This document shows, piece after piece, positions 44,789 to 53,869 of a stretch of DNA of 64,000 bases; position 1 is the stretch's first letter; each line of letters begins with the position of its first letter. This stretch comes from Lachnospiraceae bacterium. Lineage in GTDB: Bacteria; Bacillota; Clostridia; Lachnospirales; Lachnospiraceae. The notes under the pieces were generated by a model, which was not told the origin of the DNA, did no database searches, and worked only from the letters and a program-made list of their open reading frames with translations. Made by a program: the position numbers and the translations under genes. Location: positions 59,189 through 123,188 of the forward strand of contig SVDZ01000010.1 of NCBI GenBank assembly GCA_015057625.1. The letters run 5' to 3'.

Positions 44789-47503
44789 TTATTTTTTACG
44801 AACAACAATACTTTTTGATTTTGACCATTCGCCACGAGTCTTGCCGCTAACTGCGCACACTCTGATGTAATACTTCTTTCCTGCCTTAAGTGTTTTTAAA
44901 ACAACTGAAATCTTCTTTGTTTTGATTTTCTTAACAGTTTTAAACTTACTGTTTGTAGAGTATTGAACTAAATAATATTTTGCCTTCTTCACCTTATTGA
45001 ATCTGACTCTTATTTTTCTCTTTAATGATTTAACAGTCAGTCCTTTTACTTTTTCTATTGTGGCAGCTGTTGTTTTTTTCTTGTTTACTACTGGCTGGGT
45101 CGCCTTCTCAGAAGTTGTTGTCTCTTTTGCAACTGTTGTTTCCTCTACTACTGATGTCTCTTCTACTGCTGTTGTTTCCTCTACTACTGATGTCTCTTCT
45201 ACTGCTGTTGTTTCCTCTACTACTGATGTCTCTTCTACCGTTGTTGTCTCCTCTGACAATTCAGGAATGAGATTTACATTGATTGTCACTGGCTTTGCAA
45301 CCGCATTTTCTCCGTATACACTCTTGTATTCTCCACGGTACAATACTGCCAGTTCGTTATACATTTTTGAGAACAGTGATGGATTGAATCCAGTAATTGA
45401 AAATCCACTTCTGCTTAAATCCATATCTGCTACTTCAAGTCCTAAAGGACTAGTAAGAGAATTTTGTGCATATACTTCTGACTCAGAACCTGTTCCGTTC
45501 AAATCTATTCCAAGTCTTGTTTTTGTGATAATTAAACTTGTACTATTGAAGATACCACCTGTTCCAATCCAGCTTGATGATTTCCAATATGTGTTACTTG
45601 CATCATACTCTCCTGCATCTTCTGGGATTGCATCTCCACCTACAAAGTTTCCATTTTCATCAAAGTTTGCCTCATCGTTTGTTGGGTCAAAAGTACCACT
45701 TGGATTATATATACCGTCACCACCTAAAAGGTTACATGTGATAGCTGCCATACCGTCACGGTCTGTGTATGAACCGATACGGCTCTCACGATACCATGCA
45801 TTTCCTGTTGTCGCAGTAGGATGAATGAATAATGTACATCCCATAGCTGCATAATATCGTCCAACTTCGGGATAAAAATGTCCATCTCTACAGATATCAA
45901 TTCCCACCTTACCCCATTTTGTCTCGATAATTTTTGGTGTAGTACCACATACAGACCACTGATCTTCCTGACCCGCTCTCTGAATCTTCTGATAAGAATC
46001 TATTTTTCCATCTGGATAAAGAATAGCTGCTGCATTGTATACCTTTTCAACGCCATTCTCATACATTCTATATTTCTTCTCTTTTTGAGTCATACCAAAG
46101 ATGATATACATATCATATTTCTTTGCATACTCTGAAAGTTCATATGTTGTTTCACCTGGAATTGTCTCCGCTGTTGCCACCTGCATTGCCACTCCATATT
46201 TGTGATAGAATGGATCCTTTGAAGGTTCGACGTAACCATATCCTGATAATACAGTCTCTGGAAATACAAGAATATCAACACCTTTTCCGGCAGCTTCTTT
46301 GATATAATCAATCATCTTAGCCTTTGTCTTATCCTTGTTGCCCCAGTAGCCTGTCATATTAACTACTGCTGCTCGTGGCTGTTCTTTTGTTGTACTCTTA
46401 TATGAAAGAGATTCACCATTAGCTTTCTTGTCAGCCAACTCTTTATACAACTGGGTGTACAATTCAGGGTTAAAATCTTTGTTGTTACATGCACCGCTTG
46501 ATCTTGCAGTAAGCGCTGTAACGTTTGTAACCAATCCCTCTTCACCTGTAATAATATCTGCTTTTGTATTACCTTTTCCGTTTGCTCCAACTGTTCCTCC
46601 ATAGTATGCAGCACTTCCATTTAAGATAACACTTCCTCCGGGGAATGTATATTTATCATTCAAACCGTCCTTTCCCACAAGGTCTGAACTCATAATTGTA
46701 AATCCTTCTCTTGAAGCAGCACTCTCAATTCTGTTTTTGTAATACCATTCCCAAGCACTGTCATCTTCTAATGAATAACCTCTTGATGTTGCAGTTGGAT
46801 TGAGAAGCAAGTTACATCCCTGCGCTGAATAATATCTTCCAAGTTCAGGTGTTGCATAGGTATCATAGCAGATGCTCAATCCGATTTTTCCATAGCTTCC
46901 TGCGTCAAGGAGTACTGGCGTTTCACCAGGAGTACACCAGCTTCCCTCTACAGGATGTATTTTCTGATAAGCTGTAATATCGCCTTCAGGAGAACAAGCA
47001 AATGCTGAATTATAAGCATGTAATGTATCACCCTCTATTTTCTGTGTTGCTCCGTATATAATCCACATATCATAATCATCTGCCACTTTAGCAAATGTTC
47101 TCGCTGTAGGACCATCCAATTCCTCAGCGCTCTCCACAGCCCATTTGTAATCTTCAGCTGCAGGATTACTTGAAGAAACATATCCTGTAACACACATCTC
47201 AGGGAACAGAAGTATTTTAACCCCAAGTTCGTGAGCATCATCAATGTAGTCCAACATGCTATTTATATTGGCTTCCTTATCTCCCCATGAAGGATGGAAA
47301 TTAACTACACCTAATTCATTTGTACTAAATTTATATGAAGTACTTGGCTGTGAAAGTCTTTCTAATCTTGTTACATCCTTATCTGTAACAACGAATGCCT
47401 TTGTATCGTAACTGCTTGTCATCGGTGACACAGTAAATGCTACCGCAACAATGACTGATGTCATTTTCTTGAGCCAGTGATTCTTTATCATTTCTTTTAT
47501 CAT
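44789..47503 (-). CDS. Secreted protein with two nitrilase domains and a fibronectin III-like tail
   Basis: 904 residues. Signal peptide about 1-35. Nitrilase domain 1 about 55-340 with Glu in LFPEMCVTGY (about 104), Lys in YQKIHPVEG (about 181) and Cys in IGLSICYDTY (about 212). Domain 2 about 375-720 with VFPETVLSGYG (about 416), YQKIQRAGQ (about 506) and VGIDICRDGHF (about 536). Both catalytic triads are intact. Then Thr/Glu/Val repeats from a 36-bp DNA repeat (near 45110-45250) and an FN3-type C-terminus. The enzymes hydrolyse amide or nitrile C-N bonds outside the cell. ATG follows AAGGAGA. Confidence 0.85.
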   Translation of the reverse strand: MIKEMIKNHWLKKMTSVIVAVAFTVSPMTSSYDTKAFVVTDKDVTRLERLSQPSTSYKFSTNELGVVNFHPSWGDKEANINSMLDYIDDAHELGVKILLFPEMCVTGYVSSSNPAAEDYKWAVESAEELDGPTARTFAKVADDYDMWIIYGATQKIEGDTLHAYNSAFACSPEGDITAYQKIHPVEGSWCTPGETPVLLDAGSYGKIGLSICYDTYATPELGRYYSAQGCNLLLNPTATSRGYSLEDDSAWEWYYKNRIESAASREGFTIMSSDLVGKDGLNDKYTFPGGSVILNGSAAYYGGTVGANGKGNTKADIITGEEGLVTNVTALTARSSGACNNKDFNPELYTQLYKELADKKANGESLSYKSTTKEQPRAAVVNMTGYWGNKDKTKAKMIDYIKEAAGKGVDILVFPETVLSGYGYVEPSKDPFYHKYGVAMQVATAETIPGETTYELSEYAKKYDMYIIFGMTQKEKKYRMYENGVEKVYNAAAILYPDGKIDSYQKIQRAGQEDQWSVCGTTPKIIETKWGKVGIDICRDGHFYPEVGRYYAAMGCTLFIHPTATTGNAWYRESRIGSYTDRDGMAAITCNLLGGDGIYNPSGTFDPTNDEANFDENGNFVGGDAIPEDAGEYDASNTYWKSSSWIGTGGIFNSTSLIITKTRLGIDLNGTGSESEVYAQNSLTSPLGLEVADMDLSRSGFSITGFNPSLFSKMYNELAVLYRGEYKSVYGENAVAKPVTINVNLIPELSEETTTVEETSVVEETTAVEETSVVEETTAVEETSVVEETTVAKETTTSEKATQPVVNKKKTTAATIEKVKGLTVKSLKRKIRVRFNKVKKAKYYLVQYSTNSKFKTVKKIKTKKISVVLKTLKAGKKYYIRVCAVSGKTRGEWSKSKSIVVRKK
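45116..45256 (-). repeat. 36-bp tandem repeat inside the nitrilase gene
   Basis: About three and a half copies of a 36-bp unit encoding VEETTAVEETSV-type sequence, forming a stiff acidic linker between catalytic and FN3 parts. Copy number is likely to vary between strains. Confidence 0.75.
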
Positions 47504-47582
47504 ATCTTGTCTCCTTTCAGTCTACAACTTGTTGTTTTCTCATTTTCAATTTACTGATATCTCTTGCATGCAAAAAAAATAA

Positions 47583-47612
47583 ACGAGGAAGTCTTTTTTT
47601 TGACTCCCTCGT
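47583..47612 (-). terminator. Terminator-like hairpin upstream of the nitrilase gene
   Basis: ACGAGG.AGTC/GACT.CCTCGT with an 8-nt U loop; the one plus-strand mismatch is a G-U pair in the minus RNA, followed by TTTATTTTTTTT. The nearest upstream minus-strand gene (symporter) ends over 600 bp away, so it may insulate the nitrilase promoter or act as an attenuator. Confidence 0.6.
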
Positions 47613-47882
47613 CATGTGCAAATTTATATCATCGCGTATTCTTTCTGTCAACAATAATGATGAATTAACTAATTTTATTAGTTTCTGGCTTTAATATATT
47701 AGCGAAAGTATTTATTATGTAATCATTTGACTTTTCAAGTTACAGTTCTGAATTTAAGTATCCCCTTCGTCTTCTGCAAATTCACACAGCTTATACTTTT
47801 TTCTTATTTCCTCTGGAAAATAATCTGCCATCATTCCCAATTCGTTATATTCCGACCAATAAACTATTCTTATTTTATTGAT

Positions 47883-48206
47883 ATGATATACCGCAACAAA
47901 AAAATATATGATACAATCGATATAGCAGTAGACAAGGCTGTAACGCAGTGTATCGAGGAAGGAGTTCTCAGTGATCTTCTTCTTGCACACAGAAGTGAGG
48001 TGACGGACATGGTACTTACTGAATTTAATGAAGAAGAATATATCGAGATGGTAAAAAAAGAGTGTATCGAGATTGGTGAAAAACTTGGCTTTGAGATTGG
48101 CAAAAAAGAAGTCATTATGGAAATGATAAAAGATGGAATCATTTCTCCGGAAGTAGGTGCTGAAAAACTTGGCATTTCCGTTGACGAGCTAAAACTAAAA
48201 AATTGA
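47883..48206 (+). pseudogene. Rpn-family nuclease C-terminal remnant
   Basis: About 107 codons beginning MIYRNKKIYDTIDIAVDKAV, continuing LSDLLLAHRSEVTDMVLTEF and ending in a short helix-rich tail (IISPEVGAEKLGISVDELK). This is the C-terminal part of Rpn/PD-(D/E)XK transposase-like proteins; the N-terminal nuclease domain of about 200 residues is missing. Part of the same sequence recurs at 52.53 kb. Confidence 0.65.
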
Positions 48207-48239
48207 CAACCCCCACGTTATATTTTCAAATTGCGTTGT

Positions 48240-49664
48240 CTAGATGTTCTTTTTTTCGTTTCGTAATTTCGACAAATAATCTTTTGTCTCTTTCGCCACA
48301 ATTCCACTCAACGCAAAAAGTGCTATGATATTTGGAATCGCCATAAGTCCGTTAAATATATCCGCTACTGTCCACACAAGACTTACTGTCATGTAAGGTC
48401 CTATAAAGACAGCCAGAATATATAACCACTTGTAGACACTGACAACCTTCATGTTTCCATTTGTCAGATATTCAAGACATCTCTCACCATAATAATCCCA
48501 TCCGAGAATAGTAGTAAACGCAAAAAACACAAGGCAAAATACTAGTATGGATGCTGCCGCTTTCTCCGGCATAAAATATAATCCCTTCTTAAATGCATCC
48601 GTTGTTACCTGAACACCCTCTAAATTTTTTTCTTTCCATGACCCCATCATTATGATTGAAAAACCTGTCATTGTACAAACAATAATAGTATCTATAAAAG
48701 TGCCTGTCATTGTAACAAGTCCCTGTCTTACAGGTGACTTTGTCTGTGCTGCTGCAGCAGCTATAGGTGCAGACCCAAGACCAGCTTCATTTGAAAAAAT
48801 TCCTCTTGCAACTCCTTTTTGCATTGCAATTGCAATTGAAGCAAACATTCCACCTGCAACCGGCTTCACTCCAAATGCGCCTTGAATTATATCCAAAAAC
48901 GCGCCCGGAACCTTATTAATATTGGCCAAAATAAGAATCAGTGCCGATATAATATATATCGCTGCCATAAACGGAACCACAATCTCAGACACTGCTGCGA
49001 TTCTCTTAATACCTCCAAGGGTAACAAGTCCGACAACTAACGTAAGCACAAAAGCTGTAATAACTATAACAATTGAATATTCTCTTCCCAAAATCATCAC
49101 TGTGTTAGTTTTTTCCGGATCAAAAAATCCCTGCATTGCAGATGCTATTCCATTTACCTGTGTAAAAGTTCCAATCCCAAAAAGTCCCACACAGGCTCCA
49201 AAAAACGCAAATAATTTTGCGAGCCATCTCCACTGCTCGCCCATACCGTGTTCAATATAGTAGAACGGACCTCCAAGTACATGTCCTTTCTCATTAATCG
49301 TTCTATACTTTATTGCCAAAAAACCTTCAGTATATTTTGTTGCCATTCCAAAAAATGCTGCAACCCACATCCAGAACAATGCACCCGGGCCTCCGGCAAG
49401 AACCCCAACTGCTGTAGCAACTCCAACTATATTACCTGTACCAATTGTCGCAGACAATGCCGTACACAACGCCGCAAAGCTTGATACTTCTCCACTTCCT
49501 CCCTCTTCATTTTTCACCATGTACTTAAGCGCGAGAGGAAGATGAATAATCTGTACTCCTCTTAGTCTTATTGTAAGAAATACTCCTGCTGAAAGTATGA
49601 GAACAATAAGTGGTACCCCCCACAGAAAATCATCCATTGATGTAAGTGTATTTGTAATAAATTC
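48240..49664 (-). CDS. Sodium:alanine symporter family (AGCS) transporter
   Basis: 474 residues from ATG 49664 (AAGGAGA upstream; the frame runs 22 codons further without SD). About eleven transmembrane segments. Family signatures GVQIIHLPLALKYMV, GTGNIVGVATAVG, and IFSNEAGLGSAPIAAAAAQT. Imports alanine or glycine with sodium. The TetR gene ends 66 bp upstream of the start on the same strand. Confidence 0.88.
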   Translation of the reverse strand, partial: EFITNTLTSMDDFLWGVPLIVLILSAGVFLTIRLRGVQIIHLPLALKYMVKNEEGGSGEVSSFAALCTALSATIGTGNIVGVATAVGVLAGGPGALFWMWVAAFFGMATKYTEGFLAIKYRTINEKGHVLGGPFYYIEHGMGEQWRWLAKLFAFFGACVGLFGIGTFTQVNGIASAMQGFFDPEKTNTVMILGREYSIVIVITAFVLTLVVGLVTLGGIKRIAAVSEIVVPFMAAIYIISALILILANINKVPGAFLDIIQGAFGVKPVAGGMFASIAIAMQKGVARGIFSNEAGLGSAPIAAAAAQTKSPVRQGLVTMTGTFIDTIIVCTMTGFSIIMMGSWKEKNLEGVQVTTDAFKKGLYFMPEKAAASILVFCLVFFAFTTILGWDYYGERCLEYLTNGNMKVVSVYKWLYILAVFIGPYMTVSLVWTVADIFNGLMAIPNIIALFALSGIVAKETKDYLSKLRNEKKNI

Positions 49665-49709
49665 CATTGCAATCTCCTTATTTTGGCACTCGTTTTCAGA
49701 TGCCTTTTC

Positions 49710-49727
49710 TATGTACCCTAGTACATA
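49710..49727. promoter_or_regulatory. Inverted repeat between the TetR gene and symporter
   Basis: TATGTAC-CCTA-GTACATA, perfect 7-bp arms, 46 bp before the symporter start. Could be an operator or part of the TetR transcript end. It differs from the TetR operator sequence proposed at 50399. Confidence 0.4.
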
Positions 49728-49730
49728 CAA

Positions 49731-50372
49731 TCAATTATTTAATAGCTCTGAATATTTCTTATCCTCTAACAAGCCATGTCCCATAAAATCTACAAAGTAT
49801 TGATAGATTTTTTGTTGCATTTTTGAATCCGTTATTTTGTATTCGCGAAGGAACATAATTATATTGAATTGCATAGACTCAAACATAAACGAAACCATAT
49901 CATCATCAATATTTGGTCTTAAATCTCCATTAAGTCTCATCTGTCGAAGAGCATCTTTAATAAATGGGATGGACTCTCCTTTTAATACGTTGGTATACAC
50001 CTTGAGCAACAAGCTTTCCGGAATTTTTGAGAATGTCTCAAGGAATTCTATTTCAATTTCATCCAGTGGTTCTGCTCCTGCCCCGTCGATATCACCAAAC
50101 AGTCCTGAGATAAAGAGGTTATATAAAAAGTCTTCATTGTTCTGATTAAAAAACTCCACTCTCTTGTGAACTATAACGCGGATTAAGTAACAGTATAGGT
50201 CATCCTTATCCTCAAAGTATCTGTAAAATGTTCCAGGATTCATAGACAAATACTGCAACACTTTTTTCATATTTATTTCTTCATAATTGTTATCCATAAA
50301 CAGATGTATTGACGCATTGTATATCTCCATCTGTCTTTCATCAGGCAATCGAAAGAATGATTTTTTAGGCAT
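49731..50372 (-). CDS. TetR/AcrR-family regulator
   Basis: 213 residues. Helix-turn-helix about 15-60 (IYNASIHLFMDNNYEEINMK, LSMNPGTFYRYFEDKDDLYC). C-terminal helical ligand domain. AAGGAG precedes the ATG. A perfect palindrome AGTGTGAA-N4-TTCACACT lies 27 bp upstream, and a close copy lies upstream of the divergent-order alpha/beta hydrolase gene, so the protein most likely regulates itself and that hydrolase. Confidence 0.85.
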   Translation of the reverse strand: MPKKSFFRLPDERQMEIYNASIHLFMDNNYEEINMKKVLQYLSMNPGTFYRYFEDKDDLYCYLIRVIVHKRVEFFNQNNEDFLYNLFISGLFGDIDGAGAEPLDEIEIEFLETFSKIPESLLLKVYTNVLKGESIPFIKDALRQMRLNGDLRPNIDDDMVSFMFESMQFNIIMFLREYKITDSKMQQKIYQYFVDFMGHGLLEDKKYSELLNN

Positions 50373-50398
50373 TATATTATTCTCCTTGCTTGCAATAC

Positions 50399-50418
50399 AG
50401 TGTGAAAGTATTCACACT
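50399..50418. promoter_or_regulatory. TetR operator, copy 1
   Basis: AGTGTGAA-AGTA-TTCACACT, a perfect 8-bp inverted repeat followed by ATAT, just upstream of the TetR gene. Confidence 0.7.
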
Positions 50419-50518
50419 ATATCACAAAATGCATTTACGAGTCAACCAAAAGGGGTTATAGAAGGGTTATTAGTCTCCCAAATGCATGCAAGGAGGAATA
50501 ACCTAAATCTTTGCACAC

Positions 50519-51640
50519 TTATAATGTCCTATCAACACCTTCAAAGTGTAGCTCTGTTACATTTTCGTCTTTTCCTAAAATGTAACGGTCAAAAAATACT
50601 TTTGTATAATCAGTAATAACATTTCTCATATCCATTGCATCGCGCTCGCCTCTTATCATTTCATTTGTACATGTAAATACAATATCGCAAAAATCTAAAT
50701 GGTTTACGCCCGCAATTGAATAGTAAAAAGTCTCTTTGCTATTATTTGCACCTATTGCTGCATTCATATTGTAATTTGGTCCACAGTACATTAATAAGAA
50801 AGGCTTATTTATATCGCTGTCACCAAGACCAAATGCACCACTATCCAATCCGATTCCACATGTAAATCTGTGGTCATCTCTGCAAACAAGTGCGGTGGTT
50901 GGTCCTCCGTAAGAATGTCCTACAATACCCATTCCTTTATTGAGCATCAGTCTGCCGTTGAACATAGAATCAACTTCTCCTGAATTTAAGAAATAAAGAT
51001 AATCAGCCACATATCTAACATCTTCCTCCTGAAGCTTGCTGTATTTAGTAAGTCGCTCAAGCACAGGAAGGGCAAGCACTTCTCTACAAATTTCGACTGC
51101 CTTCTCTGTTTTAGGGTTAAGCTCCATCTTTTGAGATAGCTCTAACATCTTTGGGTCCATAGAAAAATCTATCAACACATCTGAGAATCCTTGTGAAATA
51201 TTGAACAGCTTTCCATCTTTGCGCTTGTACATAGTCGTATTCTGGTGTCCTACACTGACAACTATATATCCCTTACTTGCCAAATCACTGCAAAGTACAG
51301 TTCCCCATTCAGGGGAGCCTCCCCCTCCACAAACATAAAATACAACAGGGTACTGATCCTTATCATCTGAAAGCTTAATGTCATCATAGCACTGTGTCTT
51401 GATGTTAATTGAATAAGAATCCTTCAGCATAGCAAGCAGCTGATGCTCTCCAAGCAAGTCATACACTTCCGGGAACATGTAATTCGCAGGCTGCTTGCCT
51501 TCATTGCTGTCAGAAGGATAGTAAATGAATGCTGTTATCTCTCTCTTTGAATTATCTGATGCTACATAATCTAAATCTCTCTGTGTTCTACCTACAACAT
51601 AATCGCCAATTGGCTTTGGAAATTCATTATATCTTTTCAT
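50519..51640 (-). CDS. Alpha/beta hydrolase, platelet-activating factor acetylhydrolase-like
   Basis: 373 residues. Nucleophile elbow GIVGHSYGGPTTALV near residue 240, oxyanion region VVFYVCGGGGSPEWG near 90-105, acid in GIGLDSGAFG and a late His in AGVNHLDFCD. Looks like PAF-acetylhydrolase-type lipases or dienelactone hydrolases. No signal peptide. It carries the same palindrome upstream as the TetR gene next to it, so it is probably induced by that regulator's ligand. Confidence 0.75.
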   Translation of the reverse strand: MKRYNEFPKPIGDYVVGRTQRDLDYVASDNSKREITAFIYYPSDSNEGKQPANYMFPEVYDLLGEHQLLAMLKDSYSINIKTQCYDDIKLSDDKDQYPVVFYVCGGGGSPEWGTVLCSDLASKGYIVVSVGHQNTTMYKRKDGKLFNISQGFSDVLIDFSMDPKMLELSQKMELNPKTEKAVEICREVLALPVLERLTKYSKLQEEDVRYVADYLYFLNSGEVDSMFNGRLMLNKGMGIVGHSYGGPTTALVCRDDHRFTCGIGLDSGAFGLGDSDINKPFLLMYCGPNYNMNAAIGANNSKETFYYSIAGVNHLDFCDIVFTCTNEMIRGERDAMDMRNVITDYTKVFFDRYILGKDENVTELHFEGVDRTL

Positions 51641-51835
51641 TATTATTTCTCCTTTAATACTGTTTTTTTCTTTTTCTTTTTTCTTTTTACTTTTCTATTT
51701 TTTATAAGGTTAATTACTACCGATTCGTGTTCATCATTTAGTCCAGCCTCCTTTAATACAACACGTTCCATATATATTTAGGAACGGTACACATGGTTTG
51801 CAAGTTCCATACCCCTTCTTTTGTTCACACTTTAC

Positions 51836-51851
51836 TGTGAACGTATTCACA
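51836..51851. promoter_or_regulatory. TetR operator, copy 2
   Basis: TGTGAA-CGTA-TTCACA, followed by CTATA as in copy 1, with an extra half-site TTCACAC at 51824. Lies about 190 bp upstream of the hydrolase start. Confidence 0.65.
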
Positions 51852-52052
51852 CTATAACATAAACATTTTCACATTATCAATATCTGACTGAAATAAAGAT
51901 AGAGTAAATTTACTGTCAGTTGGGAAAGGTTGGAGAACTCCTAGATATAATTCTTGTTGTGAAGACATCTCATGACAGCATCCCAGTTTCCTAATACAAA
52001 TGTTTTTGTTAATCGTCTTGAAGAAAAAAAGCTTTATTCAAATAACAAAAAG

Positions 52053-52086
52053 TCCCTTTCTTAACAACACTCTGTTAAGAAAGGGA
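52053..52086 (-). terminator. Terminator of the EF-hand gene
   Basis: 14-bp perfect stem TCCCTTTCTTAACA/TGTTAAGAAAGGGA with a 6-nt loop; CTTTTTG follows on the minus strand. Between this and the hydrolase gene (51641-52052) I see only the operator and AT-rich sequence. Confidence 0.8.
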
Positions 52087-52264
52087 TTTGGATTACATAT
52101 TTTTTGTTATAAATCTATAATGCTATTAATTCTCACTAAAGAAACGAAACTATATAAACTATCTCTCCATTCTCCAATAAACATTTTATTTTTCCTATAG
52201 GATAGTATTTTGTTTATCATTTACTGTCTCTCCTTTTAAGTCACATTTCTCTCTTTGCTGAATC

Positions 52265-52441
52265 TCACCACTCATCGCCAAAATCATCATTTGAATAATC
52301 GTCATCTGAGTACTCATCATCAAATTCATGCGACATGAAATCAAGTTGCATCGCCCTCTCTGTCCGATCTACCTTTCCATCCCTATTCAAATCAAACATA
52401 TCATCAAATCCACTTTCAACTTCGTCATCCCATGGTCCCAT
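52265..52441 (-). CDS. Small acidic EF-hand protein
   Basis: 58 residues from ATG 52441 behind AAAGGAGG to TGA 52265-52267. Residues 17-28 (DLNRDGKVDRTE) form a canonical EF-hand loop with Ca ligands at positions 1, 3, 5, 9 and 12; the tail is extremely acidic (DDEYSDDDYSNDDFGDEW). No signal peptide. Probably a calcium-binding or regulatory small protein; partner unknown. It has its own terminator, so it is likely a real single-gene unit. Confidence 0.7.
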   Translation of the reverse strand: MGPWDDEVESGFDDMFDLNRDGKVDRTERAMQLDFMSHEFDDEYSDDDYSNDDFGDEW

Positions 52442-52503
52442 AAGCCTTCCTCCTTTGCAAATATTTAATTAAAAATCCGTACATTTTTATGTAGTAATTA
52501 TAC

Positions 52504-52533
52504 CAAATCGCTGTCACGATGACTAGCGATTTG
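52504..52533. repeat. Hairpin at the edge of the Rpn relic
   Basis: CAAATCGCT-GTCA with TGAC-(T)-AGCGATTTG around a 3-nt loop. AGCGATTTGAT also occurs in the hairpin at 2231-2269. Might mark the point where the relic sequence was inserted or joined. Confidence 0.4.
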
Positions 52534-52604
52534 ATACAATCGATATAGCAGTAGACACGGTTGTAACGCAGTATATCAAGGAAGGGGCTGTCAATGACAG
52601 CCCC
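52533..52604 (+). pseudogene. Second Rpn fragment running into a plus-strand hairpin
   Basis: GATACAATCGATATAGCAGT and the following bases repeat the sequence at 47910-47975 with about ten changes (DTIDIAVDTVVTQYIKEG against DTIDIAVDKAVTQCIEEG). It ends in GGGGCTGTC/GACAGCCCC (52584-52604) and a T tract, a plus-strand terminator. No start codon or longer frame remains. Confidence 0.6.
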
Positions 52605-52646
52605 TTTATTTTAGTGTTGCACTACAAAAAAGATTTTTTTCTAATT

Positions 52647-53687
52647 CTAAAAATACTTTGGCACTATCTCTGCCAAAACAAATCCTGCATAGAGGGTAAT
52701 TGCATTTGCAATAACTGCATATATCCCAATTGGTATATAACTCTTCTTTCCTCTCTCTTTGCCAATAGTTTTTATATACACAAATCCTTCTATAAGAACA
52801 ACTATTCCTTCCAAAGCCATATAGCCTTCAAAGTTATAGTTTGTTGGGAAATTCATTATATTCAAAGCAATGTTCAAGAATATCTGCGTTGCCACATTTG
52901 TGACAAAAATTATAGCTAATTCTCTCTTATTTCTGAATCCCATCAATAATGCCAGAAGAATCTCAACAATAATTGTCGCCATCATACGGATCAACAAATT
53001 TCTTATTTCTTTTGGATAATCATATTCCTTCTCAACGGCTTTATCATTGATAATTACTTTTTCAACATTTCCCTTCTCAATTTCTATCCTTTCAACCGTA
53101 TCCGACTCAATTGTATCTGCTTCTACTGTTTCCGTTTCAACTGTATCTTCTTCAACCACTTCCGTCTCAACTATTTCATCTTCTACTGTCTCGATATTAT
53201 CTTCTGGTATTTTGTTTATATTACTTGAAGCAATGTCATCAATTTTAACTTTGAAATAACTGTCTAAAGCATATTGAGAATATACCTTATCACTAATGTA
53301 ATATTTATTAAGCTTTGGCAAGAAAATTAGTATTTTGAAATTCTTCGGTGGATAATAACTCCAGACAAATAAATTATCTTCAGTACAATTTTGAATAATA
53401 CCCCAAAAATAAAAATCCTCGTCCTTGCATAACTCCATTATTATATCAAAAACCTTTTTCCCATCTTCATCAAGATATATTCTTTCCTCTTCAACGTTGT
53501 CAGCATCATGAGGACCTCTTCCGATTTCTTCCGCTAATAAAGTTACCCAATATTCCTCCCCTTCAAGCCCTTTAATTTCTACATTAACAGACGGCTTGGG
53601 TCCTATATCTCCAGCCACCGGCTGATGGATAATTCCGCTTAATACTATTACCAACGCAAAAAAATAAATCAAAAACCTTTTACCCAT
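52647..53687 (-). CDS. Exported-domain membrane protein with acidic repeat linker
   Basis: 346 residues. Signal peptide about 1-26, an external domain about 27-165 with PKPSVNVEIKGLEGEEYWVT, a Val/Glu/Thr linker about 165-205 (TVETETVEADTIESDTVE), then four to five transmembrane helices (ATIIVEILLALLMGF, EGIVVLIEGFVYIKTI). I do not recognise a family. Similar exported-plus-membrane proteins occur in Clostridia without known role. It stands alone. Confidence 0.6.
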   Translation of the reverse strand: MGKRFLIYFFALVIVLSGIIHQPVAGDIGPKPSVNVEIKGLEGEEYWVTLLAEEIGRGPHDADNVEEERIYLDEDGKKVFDIIMELCKDEDFYFWGIIQNCTEDNLFVWSYYPPKNFKILIFLPKLNKYYISDKVYSQYALDSYFKVKIDDIASSNINKIPEDNIETVEDEIVETEVVEEDTVETETVEADTIESDTVERIEIEKGNVEKVIINDKAVEKEYDYPKEIRNLLIRMMATIIVEILLALLMGFRNKRELAIIFVTNVATQIFLNIALNIMNFPTNYNFEGYMALEGIVVLIEGFVYIKTIGKERGKKSYIPIGIYAVIANAITLYAGFVLAEIVPKYF

Positions 53688-53869
53688 AATAACTTCTCCT
53701 TTACAATTTATGTGTCATATAAAACTTCACTTTTTCACCTTTCTACATAATAAGTGAATATAAATCGCAAAAGTGTTGCATTGATATGGTGAAAACATCA
53801 TTTATTGAACCTCTTCCCCCTTATATAATGGTGTTCCGTAAAATGCATATTTCCCAACTTTCCCTTTCC

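Noticed and set aside
44997..45824. Plus-strand 275-codon frame opposite the nitrilase gene
   Set aside because: Low-complexity Ser/Val/Thr reading antisense to the acidic repeat of a clear gene; no SD and no family.
51641..52264. Further gene in the gap before the EF-hand protein
   Set aside because: Frames here are short, AT-rich and lack ribosome binding sites; only an operator and a terminator can be supported.
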